This document shows, piece after piece, positions 6,702 to 13,360 of a stretch of DNA of 13,360 nucleotides. The notes beneath the pieces are model-generated. The model saw only the letters and a list, made by a program, of their open reading frames with translations, had not been told where the DNA came from and ran no database searches. Origin of the DNA: Chloroflexota bacterium (lineage in GTDB: Bacteria; Chloroflexota; Anaerolineae; Anaerolineales; UBA4823); contig JAGDMX010000036.1 in NCBI GenBank assembly GCA_017860725.1, positions 1 through 13,360 on the forward strand, written 5' to 3'. The stretch's first letter is position 1. The number at the start of each line of letters is the position of its first letter. The translations under genes and the position numbers were made by a program.

Positions 6702-7957
6702 TGGGTTTGCGCGTCCCACCCGCACTGCACCACCGGCAATTTCGCTACCTGTGGATCGGTTTGATGATCTCCATCGCCGGTTCGCAGATGCAAATCTGGT
6801 CAATCTTCTGGCAAATCCGCACCCTGACCGACCAGCCGATCGCCCTGGGCGCGGTCGGATTGGCACGCATCCTGCCAATCATCGTTTTCTCTCTAATAGG
6901 GGGGGCATTGGCGGATACGGTCAACCGGCGCAAGCTGCTGTTTGTCACGCAGAGCGTGATGGCACTATCTGCCCTGGCATTGGCGCTGCTCACCATGACC
7001 GGCCAAATCCAGTTGTGGCATATTTATCTTCTCACGGCAATCCAGGCATTTGCCATCGCCTTTGACACACCTGCTCGGCAGTCCCTGGTGCCCAACCTGG
7101 TGCCAGCGCGCGACCTGCCCAACGCTTTCAGCCTGAATTCGATCGCCTTTCAAACCGGCGCGATCATCGGACCGGCCTTGAGCGGGCTGGTAATTGCCTA
7201 TTGGGGGCAGGCTTATACCTATATTTTGAATGCAATCTCCTATGGAGCGGTAATCCTGGCGTTGGTGCTGATCGGGCAGGTGAAGCAGCAGAAGATCCCG
7301 GGCGAGCAAAACCGGGTCAGTCTGGCTGCGATTAAAGAGGGGATTCATTTCATCCTTAACCAACCAATCATCCTGTCTACCATGCTGATAGATTTCTTCG
7401 CCACCTTCTTCTCATCCGCCAATACCCTCATGCCGATCTTCGCCCGCGATGTATTGAATGTCGGGGTGGTGCAATACGGTTGGCTGTCGGCTGCGCAGTC
7501 GATTGGGGCTGTATCAGCGGCGCTGGTCATCTCGCAGCTCAAGGAAATTCGCCGCCAGGGGCCGGTTTTTCTGTGGTCGGTGATTGTCTTTGGATTGGCA
7601 ACCATCGCCTTTGGGCTATCCAAAACATTTTTGATGGCGATGTTGGCGCTGATCTTCGTGGGGGCGGCGGATTCGGTCAGCACAATTATTCGCAACACGA
7701 TCCGCCAGCTGCAAACGCCGGATTATATTCGCGGCCGGATGACCAGCATCAACCAGATATTCTTCATGGGCGGTCCGCAACTGGGCGAAATGGAAGCCGG
7801 GATCGTGGCGCAGATGTTCGGCGCGGTATTTGCTGTGGTCAGCGGCGGGGTGGGCTGTATCGTTGCAGTGACCTGGATCATGCGGCGCTGGCCGCAGCTA
7901 CGCAGGTACAATGGCGATGAGCCGGTCCTGGCGGGCGCTAATGCCGTGGCGGATTGA
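6701..7957 (+). CDS. Major facilitator superfamily permease, EntS-like (MFS_3 type)
   Basis: The 418-residue protein has many hydrophobic helices with the two-halves layout of a 12-helix MFS carrier. The motif A loop GGALADTVNRRK is at 67-78, FDTPARQSLVPNLV at 121-134, and RGRMTSINQIFFMGGPQLG at 344-362. The last two are typical of the enterobactin-exporter/multidrug MFS_3 group. The soluble loop between halves is about 193-222. The substrate cannot be told from sequence. Its start overlaps the nadE stop by one base, so it is translated with the NAD genes. Nicotinate- or pyridine-related transport is possible, but close MFS relatives mostly export drugs or siderophores. The gene ends 13 bp from the convergent ABC-F gene, with no clear terminator between. 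Confidence 0.88.
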   Translation: MGLRVPPALHHRQFRYLWIGLMISIAGSQMQIWSIFWQIRTLTDQPIALGAVGLARILPIIVFSLIGGALADTVNRRKLLFVTQSVMALSALALALLTMTGQIQLWHIYLLTAIQAFAIAFDTPARQSLVPNLVPARDLPNAFSLNSIAFQTGAIIGPALSGLVIAYWGQAYTYILNAISYGAVILALVLIGQVKQQKIPGEQNRVSLAAIKEGIHFILNQPIILSTMLIDFFATFFSSANTLMPIFARDVLNVGVVQYGWLSAAQSIGAVSAALVISQLKEIRRQGPVFLWSVIVFGLATIAFGLSKTFLMAMLALIFVGAADSVSTIIRNTIRQLQTPDYIRGRMTSINQIFFMGGPQLGEMEAGIVAQMFGAVFAVVSGGVGCIVAVTWIMRRWPQLRRYNGDEPVLAGANAVAD

Positions 7958-7970
7958 GGGTGAGAGTTTA

Positions 7971-9971
7971 TCAACTCGGCTGAAGCTCACCCCACTGCTC
8001 CATCAGGCGATCCAGCTCCTGCTGTACGCGTACATACTCTTCCCCCAGCTTTTGCACCTTACCCGGATCAGACGGTGGGTTTTCCAAGCGCAACCCCAGC
8101 TCGTGCAGGGTAGCCTCCATAGCCGCAATCAAACCCTCGATCTCCCGCAGACGCGCCAGGCGCTTGCGATCCTCCGGGTTGGAAGAGGCGCGCGACGGCT
8201 TTTGATTGACTGCGATATTCTTCATGCGGGATTCGGCTTCTGCTCTCTGTGCGTCTTGATACACCTTATATTCGCTGTAGGTTCCCAGGAAGACCTGCAG
8301 AGCAGTCTCGTCCGGAACAATTTCCCAAATCTGCGTCCCAAGGGCATCGATCAGATAACGGTCGTGAGAGACAAGCAGGATAGTGCCTTCGTAATCCTGC
8401 AACACTTCTTGCAAGATTTCCTGGGAAGGGATATCCAGGTGGTTGGTCGGCTCGTCCAGCAAAAGCAGGTTGGCATTGGTCAGCGCCAGCTTGGCAAGGG
8501 CCAGCCGGCCGCGCTCCCCACCAGAGAGGGTAGAGACCGGCTTAAACACATCTTCGCCGGTAAACAGGAAGCGCGCCAGGTAATCCCGAACCTCTCCCAG
8601 CAGCATGTGCGGAGCAATCAGGTCAATCTCTTCGACCAGCGTGTTACCGGCATTTAAGTCTTCATGCGCCTGGGCAAAATAGCCGATCTTCAGGCTGGCA
8701 CCCAGGATCACTTCGCCATCCAGCGGAGGGAGCTTTTCCAGCAGTGTTTTCAGAAATGTAGTTTTACCGGCCCCATTTGGACCTATAATGGCAGCGCATT
8801 CGCCGCGCCGCAGCAGCAGGTCGGGGGCGCGGAAGAGCGGTTTGCCCTCATCGGCATAGCCAATTGCCAGGTTTTTGGTGCGCAATACCAAGTCGCCTGA
8901 ACGGTGACCGGCTTTCAAGTTGATGTGCAGGCGTGGCGGGCGATGAGAGGGGGGTGGCAGGGATTTGATCCGCCGCTCTACCTCGGCAACATTCATTGTA
9001 TGCGTGGAAATATCTGCCAAGGTGCTGACTTCCAGCCAGTTTTTGCTCTGCACAGCCGCGAAACCCAGGCTCTGGATGGCTTCCACTTCTCGACTCAAGC
9101 GCCGCAGCTTGCCCTTGGCCTGCAAGGTATTTTGCCCAGAGATGTTGCGCTTAATGTAATCCAACTCTTTGAGCAACCGCTCCATCTCAGCCTGGTAGAT
9201 TTCCTGGGCGCGCTCCCAACGCTCTTGACGCTGCAGGACATAGGCGCTGTAATTACCCCGGTAAACCTGCATGCTCTGTCGATTCATCTCCCAGATGTGA
9301 TCCACTACTTTATCCAGGAAGTAGCGGTCGTGAGAGACGATCAGCGTCGCCCCTTCCCATTGGCTCAAGTAACCTTCCAGCCATTCCACTGCTTCGATAT
9401 CCAGGTGGTTGGTCGGCTCGTCCAGGATCAGCAAGTCCGGGCCGGAGAGCAGCAGGCGAGCCAGAACCGCACGCGTGCGCTGGCCTCCAGAAAGCTGTGG
9501 CAAGGGACGGTTAAAATCGCTGGCGCTAAATCCCAGGCCGGTCAGGGTTTGGCGAATGCGAGTTTCATAGGTATAACCGCCGCGCCGCTCAAATTCATGC
9601 TGGAGTTTCCCGTAATTTTCTAGCATATCATCCGAAGGCGCCTGACCCATCGCCGCTTCCATTTCAGTCAGCTCATTCTCCAGCAGGCGTAATGTTTCGA
9701 GAGCCAGCAAGCATTCTTCCCACAGGGTATGGCTGCCGGTTAACCCCGCTTCCTGAGGCAGATACCCTACAGTCAGGTCGCGCGCTCGGTGTACCGCGCC
9801 TGCGGATGGCTCGTCCAGCCCGACCAGGATGCGCAGCAGGGTGGTCTTACCCACCCCGTTGGGGCCGACAATCGCAATACGGGCGCCGTGCGGAATCGCC
9901 AGCGTAATCCCGGAGAAGATATCCACCGGTCCGAAAGATTTAGCCAGCCCAGAGGCGGTCAATAGAGACAT
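7971..9971 (-). CDS. ABC-F family ATPase (ribosome-associated translation factor type)
   Basis: The 666-residue protein has two ATP-binding domains on one chain and no membrane segments. Walker A motifs are GPNGVGKTT (36-44) and GPNGAGKTT (397-405). Signatures are LSGGQRTRA (160-168) and LSGGERGRL (482-490). Walker B/EQ2 blocks are both LDEPTNHLD (183-191 and 505-513), with catalytic E185 and E507. The charged helical linker (about 240-340) is the P-site tRNA interaction motif of ABC-F proteins, and the last 100 residues are a charged probable coiled coil, as in Uup/YfmR-like members. ABC-F proteins bind the ribosomal E site and relieve stalling or antibiotic inhibition; which applies here cannot be read from sequence. 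No clear ribosome-binding site precedes the ATG. Confidence 0.94.
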   Translation of the reverse strand: MSLLTASGLAKSFGPVDIFSGITLAIPHGARIAIVGPNGVGKTTLLRILVGLDEPSAGAVHRARDLTVGYLPQEAGLTGSHTLWEECLLALETLRLLENELTEMEAAMGQAPSDDMLENYGKLQHEFERRGGYTYETRIRQTLTGLGFSASDFNRPLPQLSGGQRTRAVLARLLLSGPDLLILDEPTNHLDIEAVEWLEGYLSQWEGATLIVSHDRYFLDKVVDHIWEMNRQSMQVYRGNYSAYVLQRQERWERAQEIYQAEMERLLKELDYIKRNISGQNTLQAKGKLRRLSREVEAIQSLGFAAVQSKNWLEVSTLADISTHTMNVAEVERRIKSLPPPSHRPPRLHINLKAGHRSGDLVLRTKNLAIGYADEGKPLFRAPDLLLRRGECAAIIGPNGAGKTTFLKTLLEKLPPLDGEVILGASLKIGYFAQAHEDLNAGNTLVEEIDLIAPHMLLGEVRDYLARFLFTGEDVFKPVSTLSGGERGRLALAKLALTNANLLLLDEPTNHLDIPSQEILQEVLQDYEGTILLVSHDRYLIDALGTQIWEIVPDETALQVFLGTYSEYKVYQDAQRAEAESRMKNIAVNQKPSRASSNPEDRKRLARLREIEGLIAAMEATLHELGLRLENPPSDPGKVQKLGEEYVRVQQELDRLMEQWGELQPS
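8430..8459. repeat. 30-bp direct repeat, copy 1 (copy 2 at 9396-9425)
   Basis: These 30 bases are identical to 9396-9425, 966 bases away. Both encode LDEPTNHLDI, the Walker B/EQ2 block of the two ATPase domains of the ABC-F protein, with the same codon at all ten positions. A second identical 14-mer pair (8359-8372 and 9325-9338) has exactly the same 966-base offset. The repeat is intragenic and reflects domain duplication. Confidence 0.9.
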
Positions 9972-10071
9972 AGCGAGACGATACTATTCATTACAGTTTT
10001 TTGATCGGCGCCAGTTCCTGGGCTTATGACGCAATTAAAAATTACGACAAAACGCCCTGGTAAGCAGGGCC

Positions 10072-10077
10072 ATTATA
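10072..10077 (-). promoter_or_regulatory. Candidate -10 box for the ABC-F gene
   Basis: Plus-strand ATTATA reads TATAAT on the minus strand and points towards the ABC-F gene starting at 9971. It predicts a leader of roughly 90 nt. It mirrors the plus-strand TATAAT at 10084-10089, separated by only six bases. No good -35 hexamer is seen. A promoter nearer the gene cannot be excluded. Confidence 0.4.
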
Positions 10078-10083
10078 CCGTGA

Positions 10084-10089
10084 TATAAT
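10084..10089 (+). promoter_or_regulatory. Extended -10 promoter for the LCP gene
   Basis: TGATATAAT (10081-10089) is a perfect extended -10 element (TGnTATAAT), placing the start near 10096, about 36 nt before the ATG at 10132. The -35 position reads TAAGCA and is poor, which is usual for extended -10 promoters. A dyad at 10098-10115 lies just downstream. Confidence 0.65.
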
Positions 10090-10097
10090 CGCAAGGT

Positions 10098-10115
10098 TGT
10101 GGTCTAAGGATCACA
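10098..10115. promoter_or_regulatory. Interrupted dyad at the LCP transcription start (possible operator or leader hairpin)
   Basis: TGTGGTC (10098-10104) and GATCACA (10109-10115) are inverted repeats with one G-T wobble around a TAAG loop. The dyad covers about +3 to +20 relative to the start expected from TGATATAAT. It could be a repressor site or a small leader hairpin. Half-sites resemble CRP/FNR-type TGTGA/TCACA but are two bases too far apart for that family. Confidence 0.35.
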
Positions 10116-10131
10116 CAATCGGGTAACTTAT

Positions 10132-11574
10132 ATGGAAAGTATTGAAACAAAATCTACACAACTAAATTCTTCGCGCACCACCAAAACCCTGCGGATCATC
10201 CTAATCATTGGCTTTGGAATCGCCGCCATATTGGTCGCTTATCTGACCTTTGCAGCGGTGCGCGATTTTGTCGCTTCTTGGGAAATGACCAACCTGCCGG
10301 GGGTCTCGATCCAGGAAGTCAACCCGCCTGTAAGCAGTGGTGGGGAGGATTCCGGCGTCGTCAGCGATGTGCAGAGCCCCCTACAGCCCCCCAGTGGCCC
10401 GACTCCTGAGCCGTGGGATGGCGTGAAGCCCGTAACTGTGCTGGTGATGGGCCTTGACTACCGCGATTGGATCTCCAATGAAGGCCCGCCGCGCACAGAC
10501 ACGATGATCTTGTTGATGCTGGACCCGGTCAACCGCACCGCAGGGATGCTGAACATCCCGCGTGATCTATGGGTGAACATTCCCGGCGGCTACAATTATG
10601 GGCGCATCAACACCGCCTACCAGCTTGGCGAGGCGTATAAGCTACCCGGCGGCGGAGCTGGCCTGGCGATGGAGACTGTCGAGGAGCTGCTCGGTGTGCC
10701 GATCGATTACTACGCTCAAATTGACTTCAGTGCCTTCGAGCGCTTTATTGATGAACTTGATGGCATCTATGTAGAGATACCGGAAGAGATTGTGGTCGAT
10801 CCCCTGGGTGATGACAACACCAAACGGATAAAGCCGGGATTAAAAAGACTGAGCGGCCCGGTTGCCCTGGCATACGCCCGCGCCCGCAAATCTGAAGGCG
10901 GCGATTTTGACCGGGCGCAGCGCCAGCAGCAAGTGATCCTGGCAATCCGTGATCGCATCCTGGATCTCAATCTACTGCCCACCTTGATCGCCAGGGCACC
11001 GGTGCTGTACTCCGAGCTTTCTGCCGGCGTCCATACAAACCTGAACCTGGACCAGACGATCAAGCTGGCCTGGCTGGCCTCCCAAATTCCGGAGGAAAAC
11101 ATCAAGCGTGGAGCAATTGGGGCGGATCAGGTGGCATTTGCCGTCTCCCCTGATGGCGAGCAGCAGGTACTCAAGCCAATTACCGAAAAAGTGCGCCTGT
11201 TGCGGGATGAGATTTTCACCAACAGCGGTCCTATCAGCCCGGCGGCTGCCAACGCCAGCCTGGAAGAGTTGGTGAAGGCTGAGAATGCCCGGGTGCGCAT
11301 TCTGAATGCGACATACGAAGCCGGGCTGGCAACCCGCACGTCGGATTACCTGAAATCATTGGGTGTAAATGTCACTGAGACTGGCAATGCCGACCAGTAT
11401 AAGATCGGCACGGAAATTACTTTCTACACCGGCAAACCGTACACGGTCAAATACCTGGTAGACCTGCTAAAAATTAATCCACTGCGGGTATATCATGTCA
11501 ACGACCCGACCAGCCCGGTAGATGTCACTATATCTCTGGGTGAAGACTGGATCGTTAACAACCAGATGCCGTAA
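10132..11574 (+). CDS. LytR-CpsA-Psr (LCP) family phosphotransferase with LytR_C domain
   Basis: The 480-residue protein has a short cytoplasmic N terminus and one membrane helix (about 20-43). A Pro/Ser/Gly-rich stalk (65-97) leads to an extracytoplasmic LCP domain (about 100-275). The signature residues are present: R121-T-D-T, LNIPRDLWV (140-148), YARARKSEGGDFDRAQRQQQ (248-267) with the pyrophosphate-binding arginines, and GRINTAY (157-163). A LytR_C-type domain starts near ARVRILNATYEAGLA (389-403) and reaches about 460. LCP enzymes move polyisoprenyl-phosphate-linked glycopolymers onto the cell wall or other surface acceptors. The start has no strong ribosome-binding site. The gene stands alone between a divergent ABC-F gene and a terminator. 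Confidence 0.94.
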   Translation: MESIETKSTQLNSSRTTKTLRIILIIGFGIAAILVAYLTFAAVRDFVASWEMTNLPGVSIQEVNPPVSSGGEDSGVVSDVQSPLQPPSGPTPEPWDGVKPVTVLVMGLDYRDWISNEGPPRTDTMILLMLDPVNRTAGMLNIPRDLWVNIPGGYNYGRINTAYQLGEAYKLPGGGAGLAMETVEELLGVPIDYYAQIDFSAFERFIDELDGIYVEIPEEIVVDPLGDDNTKRIKPGLKRLSGPVALAYARARKSEGGDFDRAQRQQQVILAIRDRILDLNLLPTLIARAPVLYSELSAGVHTNLNLDQTIKLAWLASQIPEENIKRGAIGADQVAFAVSPDGEQQVLKPITEKVRLLRDEIFTNSGPISPAAANASLEELVKAENARVRILNATYEAGLATRTSDYLKSLGVNVTETGNADQYKIGTEITFYTGKPYTVKYLVDLLKINPLRVYHVNDPTSPVDVTISLGEDWIVNNQMP

Positions 11575-11629
11575 ACCCAACATAACAAGCCTGGGACAGC
11601 CATCGGCGTTACTGCCCCGGCGCCTAGCC

Positions 11630-11690
11630 AAGTGCCATGTGCCCTGCGCCAGTATAACCCTGGCTTGCGTCGCATGGCACTTTTAATTTA
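11630..11690 (+). terminator. Intrinsic terminator after the LCP gene
   Basis: AAGTGCCATG (11630-11639) pairs perfectly with CATGGCACTT (11673-11682). An inner stem, GCCAG (11648-11652) with CTGGC (11660-11664), forms a second helix. The outer stem runs into TTTTAATTTA (11681-11690). It lies 56 bases after the LCP stop and 33 bases before the recD2 start, so it separates the two transcripts or attenuates readthrough. Confidence 0.75.
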
Positions 11691-11722
11691 GCAACAACAT
11701 CTTAACTATTCGATCAAGCCTG

Positions 11723-13360
11723 ATGGATACCCTCACCGGCTCGGTAGAGCGCATCACATACTACAATCCTGAAAATGGGTACAGCGTGTTGCGCCTGCGC
11801 CCAGATCGTAAAGGGGTTCCCGGCCTCAACCGCGAAGGTCTGGCAACCGTCACCGGCAACCTGCCCGAGCTGACAGCCGGCGAGTACCTTCGCCTGCAAG
11901 GGCTCTGGGCTAACCATCCCAAGCACGGCATGCAGTTTCAGGTTGAGATCTGTGAGCAAACCCTGCCGGCGACAGTGGCGGGTATCCGGCGTTACCTGGG
12001 ATCCGGATTGGTTAAAGGTATCGGGGGGCGCCTGGCCGAGCGGATTGTCGATCACTTCGGCATTCTCACCCTGGAAGTCATCGAGCACGAACCCGAACGG
12101 CTGCGAGAAGTGGCGGATATCGGCCCCAAGCGCACCCGACTGATCGCCGCCGCCTGGGAGGAGCAGAAGCAGGTCAAGGAGATCATGCTCTTCCTGCACA
12201 GCTATGGGGTGAGCACCAACCTGGCCGTCAAAATCTACAAACAATATGGCAACCAGGCGCTGAGCATTGTCAAATCCGACCCCTACCGCCTGGCACAGGA
12301 TATCTACGGGGTGGGCTTCAAGACCGCCGACCGGATTGCACAGGCGCTGGGCTTGCCCAAGGATCACCCGACTCGCCTGGAAGCCGGCCTGGTATACGTG
12401 ATGCAGCAATCCACCGACGACGGTCACGTTTACCTGCCGCGCCCAGAGGTTGTGGAAAAAGCTGCCGGATTGTTGGAAACCGCCCCCGAGCTACTCCTGC
12501 CGGCATTGGAACGCCTGGAGGGCGCAGATCGAGTGCGCCAGGAAGTACTGCCCTTCCCACCCGGAAATGCACCCACAGAAGAACAGTTCGCAACCGATCA
12601 CACAGCCGAGCAGCCGCTGGGGATGCAGTCAGGGATGGGCGGACCTGGTGCTGCCGAAGCTTCCGGCATCTATGGCTACCCGGCGGTCTACCTGACACCG
12701 TTGTACCACAGCGAGACCAGCGTTGCCCAGCAGATGAGCCGCCTGGCAGAGGTGTGGCCGACCCACTTGAGCGACCTGCCACCTGCTTTCATCGCTATCG
12801 ACCCGCAGCTTTCCCCCGAGCAGCAAAGCGCCATCCGCACCGCCATCGGCCATCCAGTCAGTATTCTGACAGGCGGCCCTGGCACCGGAAAAACCACCGC
12901 TATGAAAGCGCTGATCGCGGCGCTGGAAAGCGCCGGTAAACGCTATGCCCTGGCCTCGCCGACCGGCCGGGCGGCCAAGCGACTATCCCAGGCTACCGGG
13001 CGACCTGCCAGCACGATCCACCGCCTGCTGGGCTTCTCCCCGGGAGAAGGATTTAAGTTCAATGCCGCCAACCCGCTCAGGCTGGATCTGCTGGTGGTGG
13101 ATGAGGCCTCTATGCTCGACCTGTTGCTGGCGAACCACCTGCTCAAGGCGCTCGAGCCAGGCACACACCTGTTGCTGGTCGGAGACGTGGACCAGCTCCC
13201 CTCGGTCGGTGCGGGCGACGTACTTAGGGATGTGATCGCCAGCGAGGTAGCACCTGTCACACGCTTGAGCATCATCTTTCGCCAGGCAGCGCACTCCCAC
13301 ATCATCACCAACGCTCATCGCATCAACCAGGGGCAGATGCCGGTGTTCCCCAGTGTCGAT
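11723..13360 (+). CDS. recD2: RecD2-type ATP-dependent 5'-3' DNA helicase (3' end outside window)
   Basis: The 546 codons visible are open to the window edge with no stop; RecD2 proteins are usually about 720-750 residues. The N-terminal OB-like domain opens with MDTLTGSVERITYYNPENGY. Helix-hairpin-helix segments follow at about 125-145 (VADIGPKR) and 187-210 (YGVGFKTADRIAQALG). Helicase motif I is GGPGTGKTT (384-392), motif Ia is SPTGRAAKRLS, motif II is VVDEAS with D460-E461, and motif III is LLVGDVDQLPSVGAGDVL. FRQAAHSHIITNAHRINQG lies near the edge. The long N-terminal extension separates it from RecD of RecBCD. RecD2 acts in DNA repair and replication-fork tolerance. A Gly/Pro/Gln-rich stretch at about 278-318 looks like an insertion. 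No strong ribosome-binding site precedes the ATG. Confidence 0.95.
   Translation, partial: MDTLTGSVERITYYNPENGYSVLRLRPDRKGVPGLNREGLATVTGNLPELTAGEYLRLQGLWANHPKHGMQFQVEICEQTLPATVAGIRRYLGSGLVKGIGGRLAERIVDHFGILTLEVIEHEPERLREVADIGPKRTRLIAAAWEEQKQVKEIMLFLHSYGVSTNLAVKIYKQYGNQALSIVKSDPYRLAQDIYGVGFKTADRIAQALGLPKDHPTRLEAGLVYVMQQSTDDGHVYLPRPEVVEKAAGLLETAPELLLPALERLEGADRVRQEVLPFPPGNAPTEEQFATDHTAEQPLGMQSGMGGPGAAEASGIYGYPAVYLTPLYHSETSVAQQMSRLAEVWPTHLSDLPPAFIAIDPQLSPEQQSAIRTAIGHPVSILTGGPGTGKTTAMKALIAALESAGKRYALASPTGRAAKRLSQATGRPASTIHRLLGFSPGEGFKFNAANPLRLDLLVVDEASMLDLLLANHLLKALEPGTHLLLVGDVDQLPSVGAGDVLRDVIASEVAPVTRLSIIFRQAAHSHIITNAHRINQGQMPVFPSVD

Noticed and set aside
7958..7977. Terminator between the convergent MFS and ABC-F genes
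   Set aside because: Only a 5-bp stem (GAGTT/AACTC) overlapping the ABC-F stop is present, with no T tract. Not enough to call.
7911..8657. Open plus-strand frame of 248 codons opposite the ABC-F gene
   Set aside because: It begins inside the MFS gene and runs antisense to conserved ATPase motifs; it has no domain signature or ribosome-binding site.
8904..9623. Open plus-strand frame of 239 codons opposite the ABC-F gene
   Set aside because: It is antisense to the linker and first ATPase domain, with no family resemblance.
10098..10115. CRP/FNR-type operator
   Set aside because: The spacing between TGTG and TCACA is two bases longer than the family consensus, and one half-site deviates. 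It is kept only as an unnamed dyad.
11714..12427. Open minus-strand frame of 237 codons opposite recD2
   Set aside because: The plus strand encodes an unmistakable RecD2 over the same bases. The opposite frame has no recognisable motif and is a by-product of codon bias.
1..13360. Defence island, CRISPR array, mobile element or biosynthetic cluster
   Set aside because: All recognisable genes are housekeeping or common surface functions. No regularly spaced repeats, transposase, integrase, toxin-antitoxin pair or terminal inverted repeats were seen on either strand.

Overview
The window looks like ordinary, gene-dense bacterial chromosome of medium-to-high G+C. The gene set suggests an Anaerolineae-like member of the Chloroflexota: a TTHA0252-like beta-CASP nuclease, an LCP protein with a Pro-rich stalk, RecD2, and a slipin/NfeD pair. 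That placement is inference from gene content and protein style; no rRNA or marker gene settles it. I see no CRISPR array, tRNA, rRNA, insertion sequence or prophage gene.

Layout. Positions 1-46 hold the probable last codons of a plus-strand gene that begins outside the window. A minus-strand run of five genes occupies 4891 down to 203: nfeD, a slipin, rimI, rnd, and a beta-CASP metallo-beta-lactamase ribonuclease. It is closed by a long perfect hairpin with a T tract (112-166). It begins with a membrane pair (NfeD-slipin), then turns to ribosome and RNA metabolism. Diverging from it, a plus-strand run (5026-7957) encodes a stand-alone glutaminase subunit, the NadE synthetase subunit and an MFS permease. 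Its junctions are ATGA (4-nt overlap) and TAATG (1-nt overlap). The first two genes together equal one normal glutamine-dependent NAD synthetase split in two. An ABC-F ATPase (9971-7971, minus) converges on the MFS gene. It diverges from an LCP (LytR-CpsA-Psr) gene (10132-11574, plus) across a 160-bp spacer that carries back-to-back TATAAT boxes. After an intrinsic terminator, recD2 starts at 11723 and runs off the window with 546 codons visible.

How the genes work together. The NAD genes form one functional unit: glutamine hydrolysis feeds ammonia to NAD synthesis. Slipin and NfeD form a membrane microdomain pair, but this NfeD has no protease domain. RNase D and the beta-CASP RNase are likely both RNA-processing enzymes made from one transcript. 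No gap longer than about 160 bases lacks a gene, apart from the 5' end (47-202), which holds only hairpins.

I found no convincing undescribed system. The points most worth a second look are the split NAD synthetase, the protease-less NfeD/slipin pair, the palindromic divergent promoter with an adjacent dyad at 10072-10115, the alternative hairpins at 11586-11690, and codon-identical DNA shared by the two halves of the ABC-F gene.
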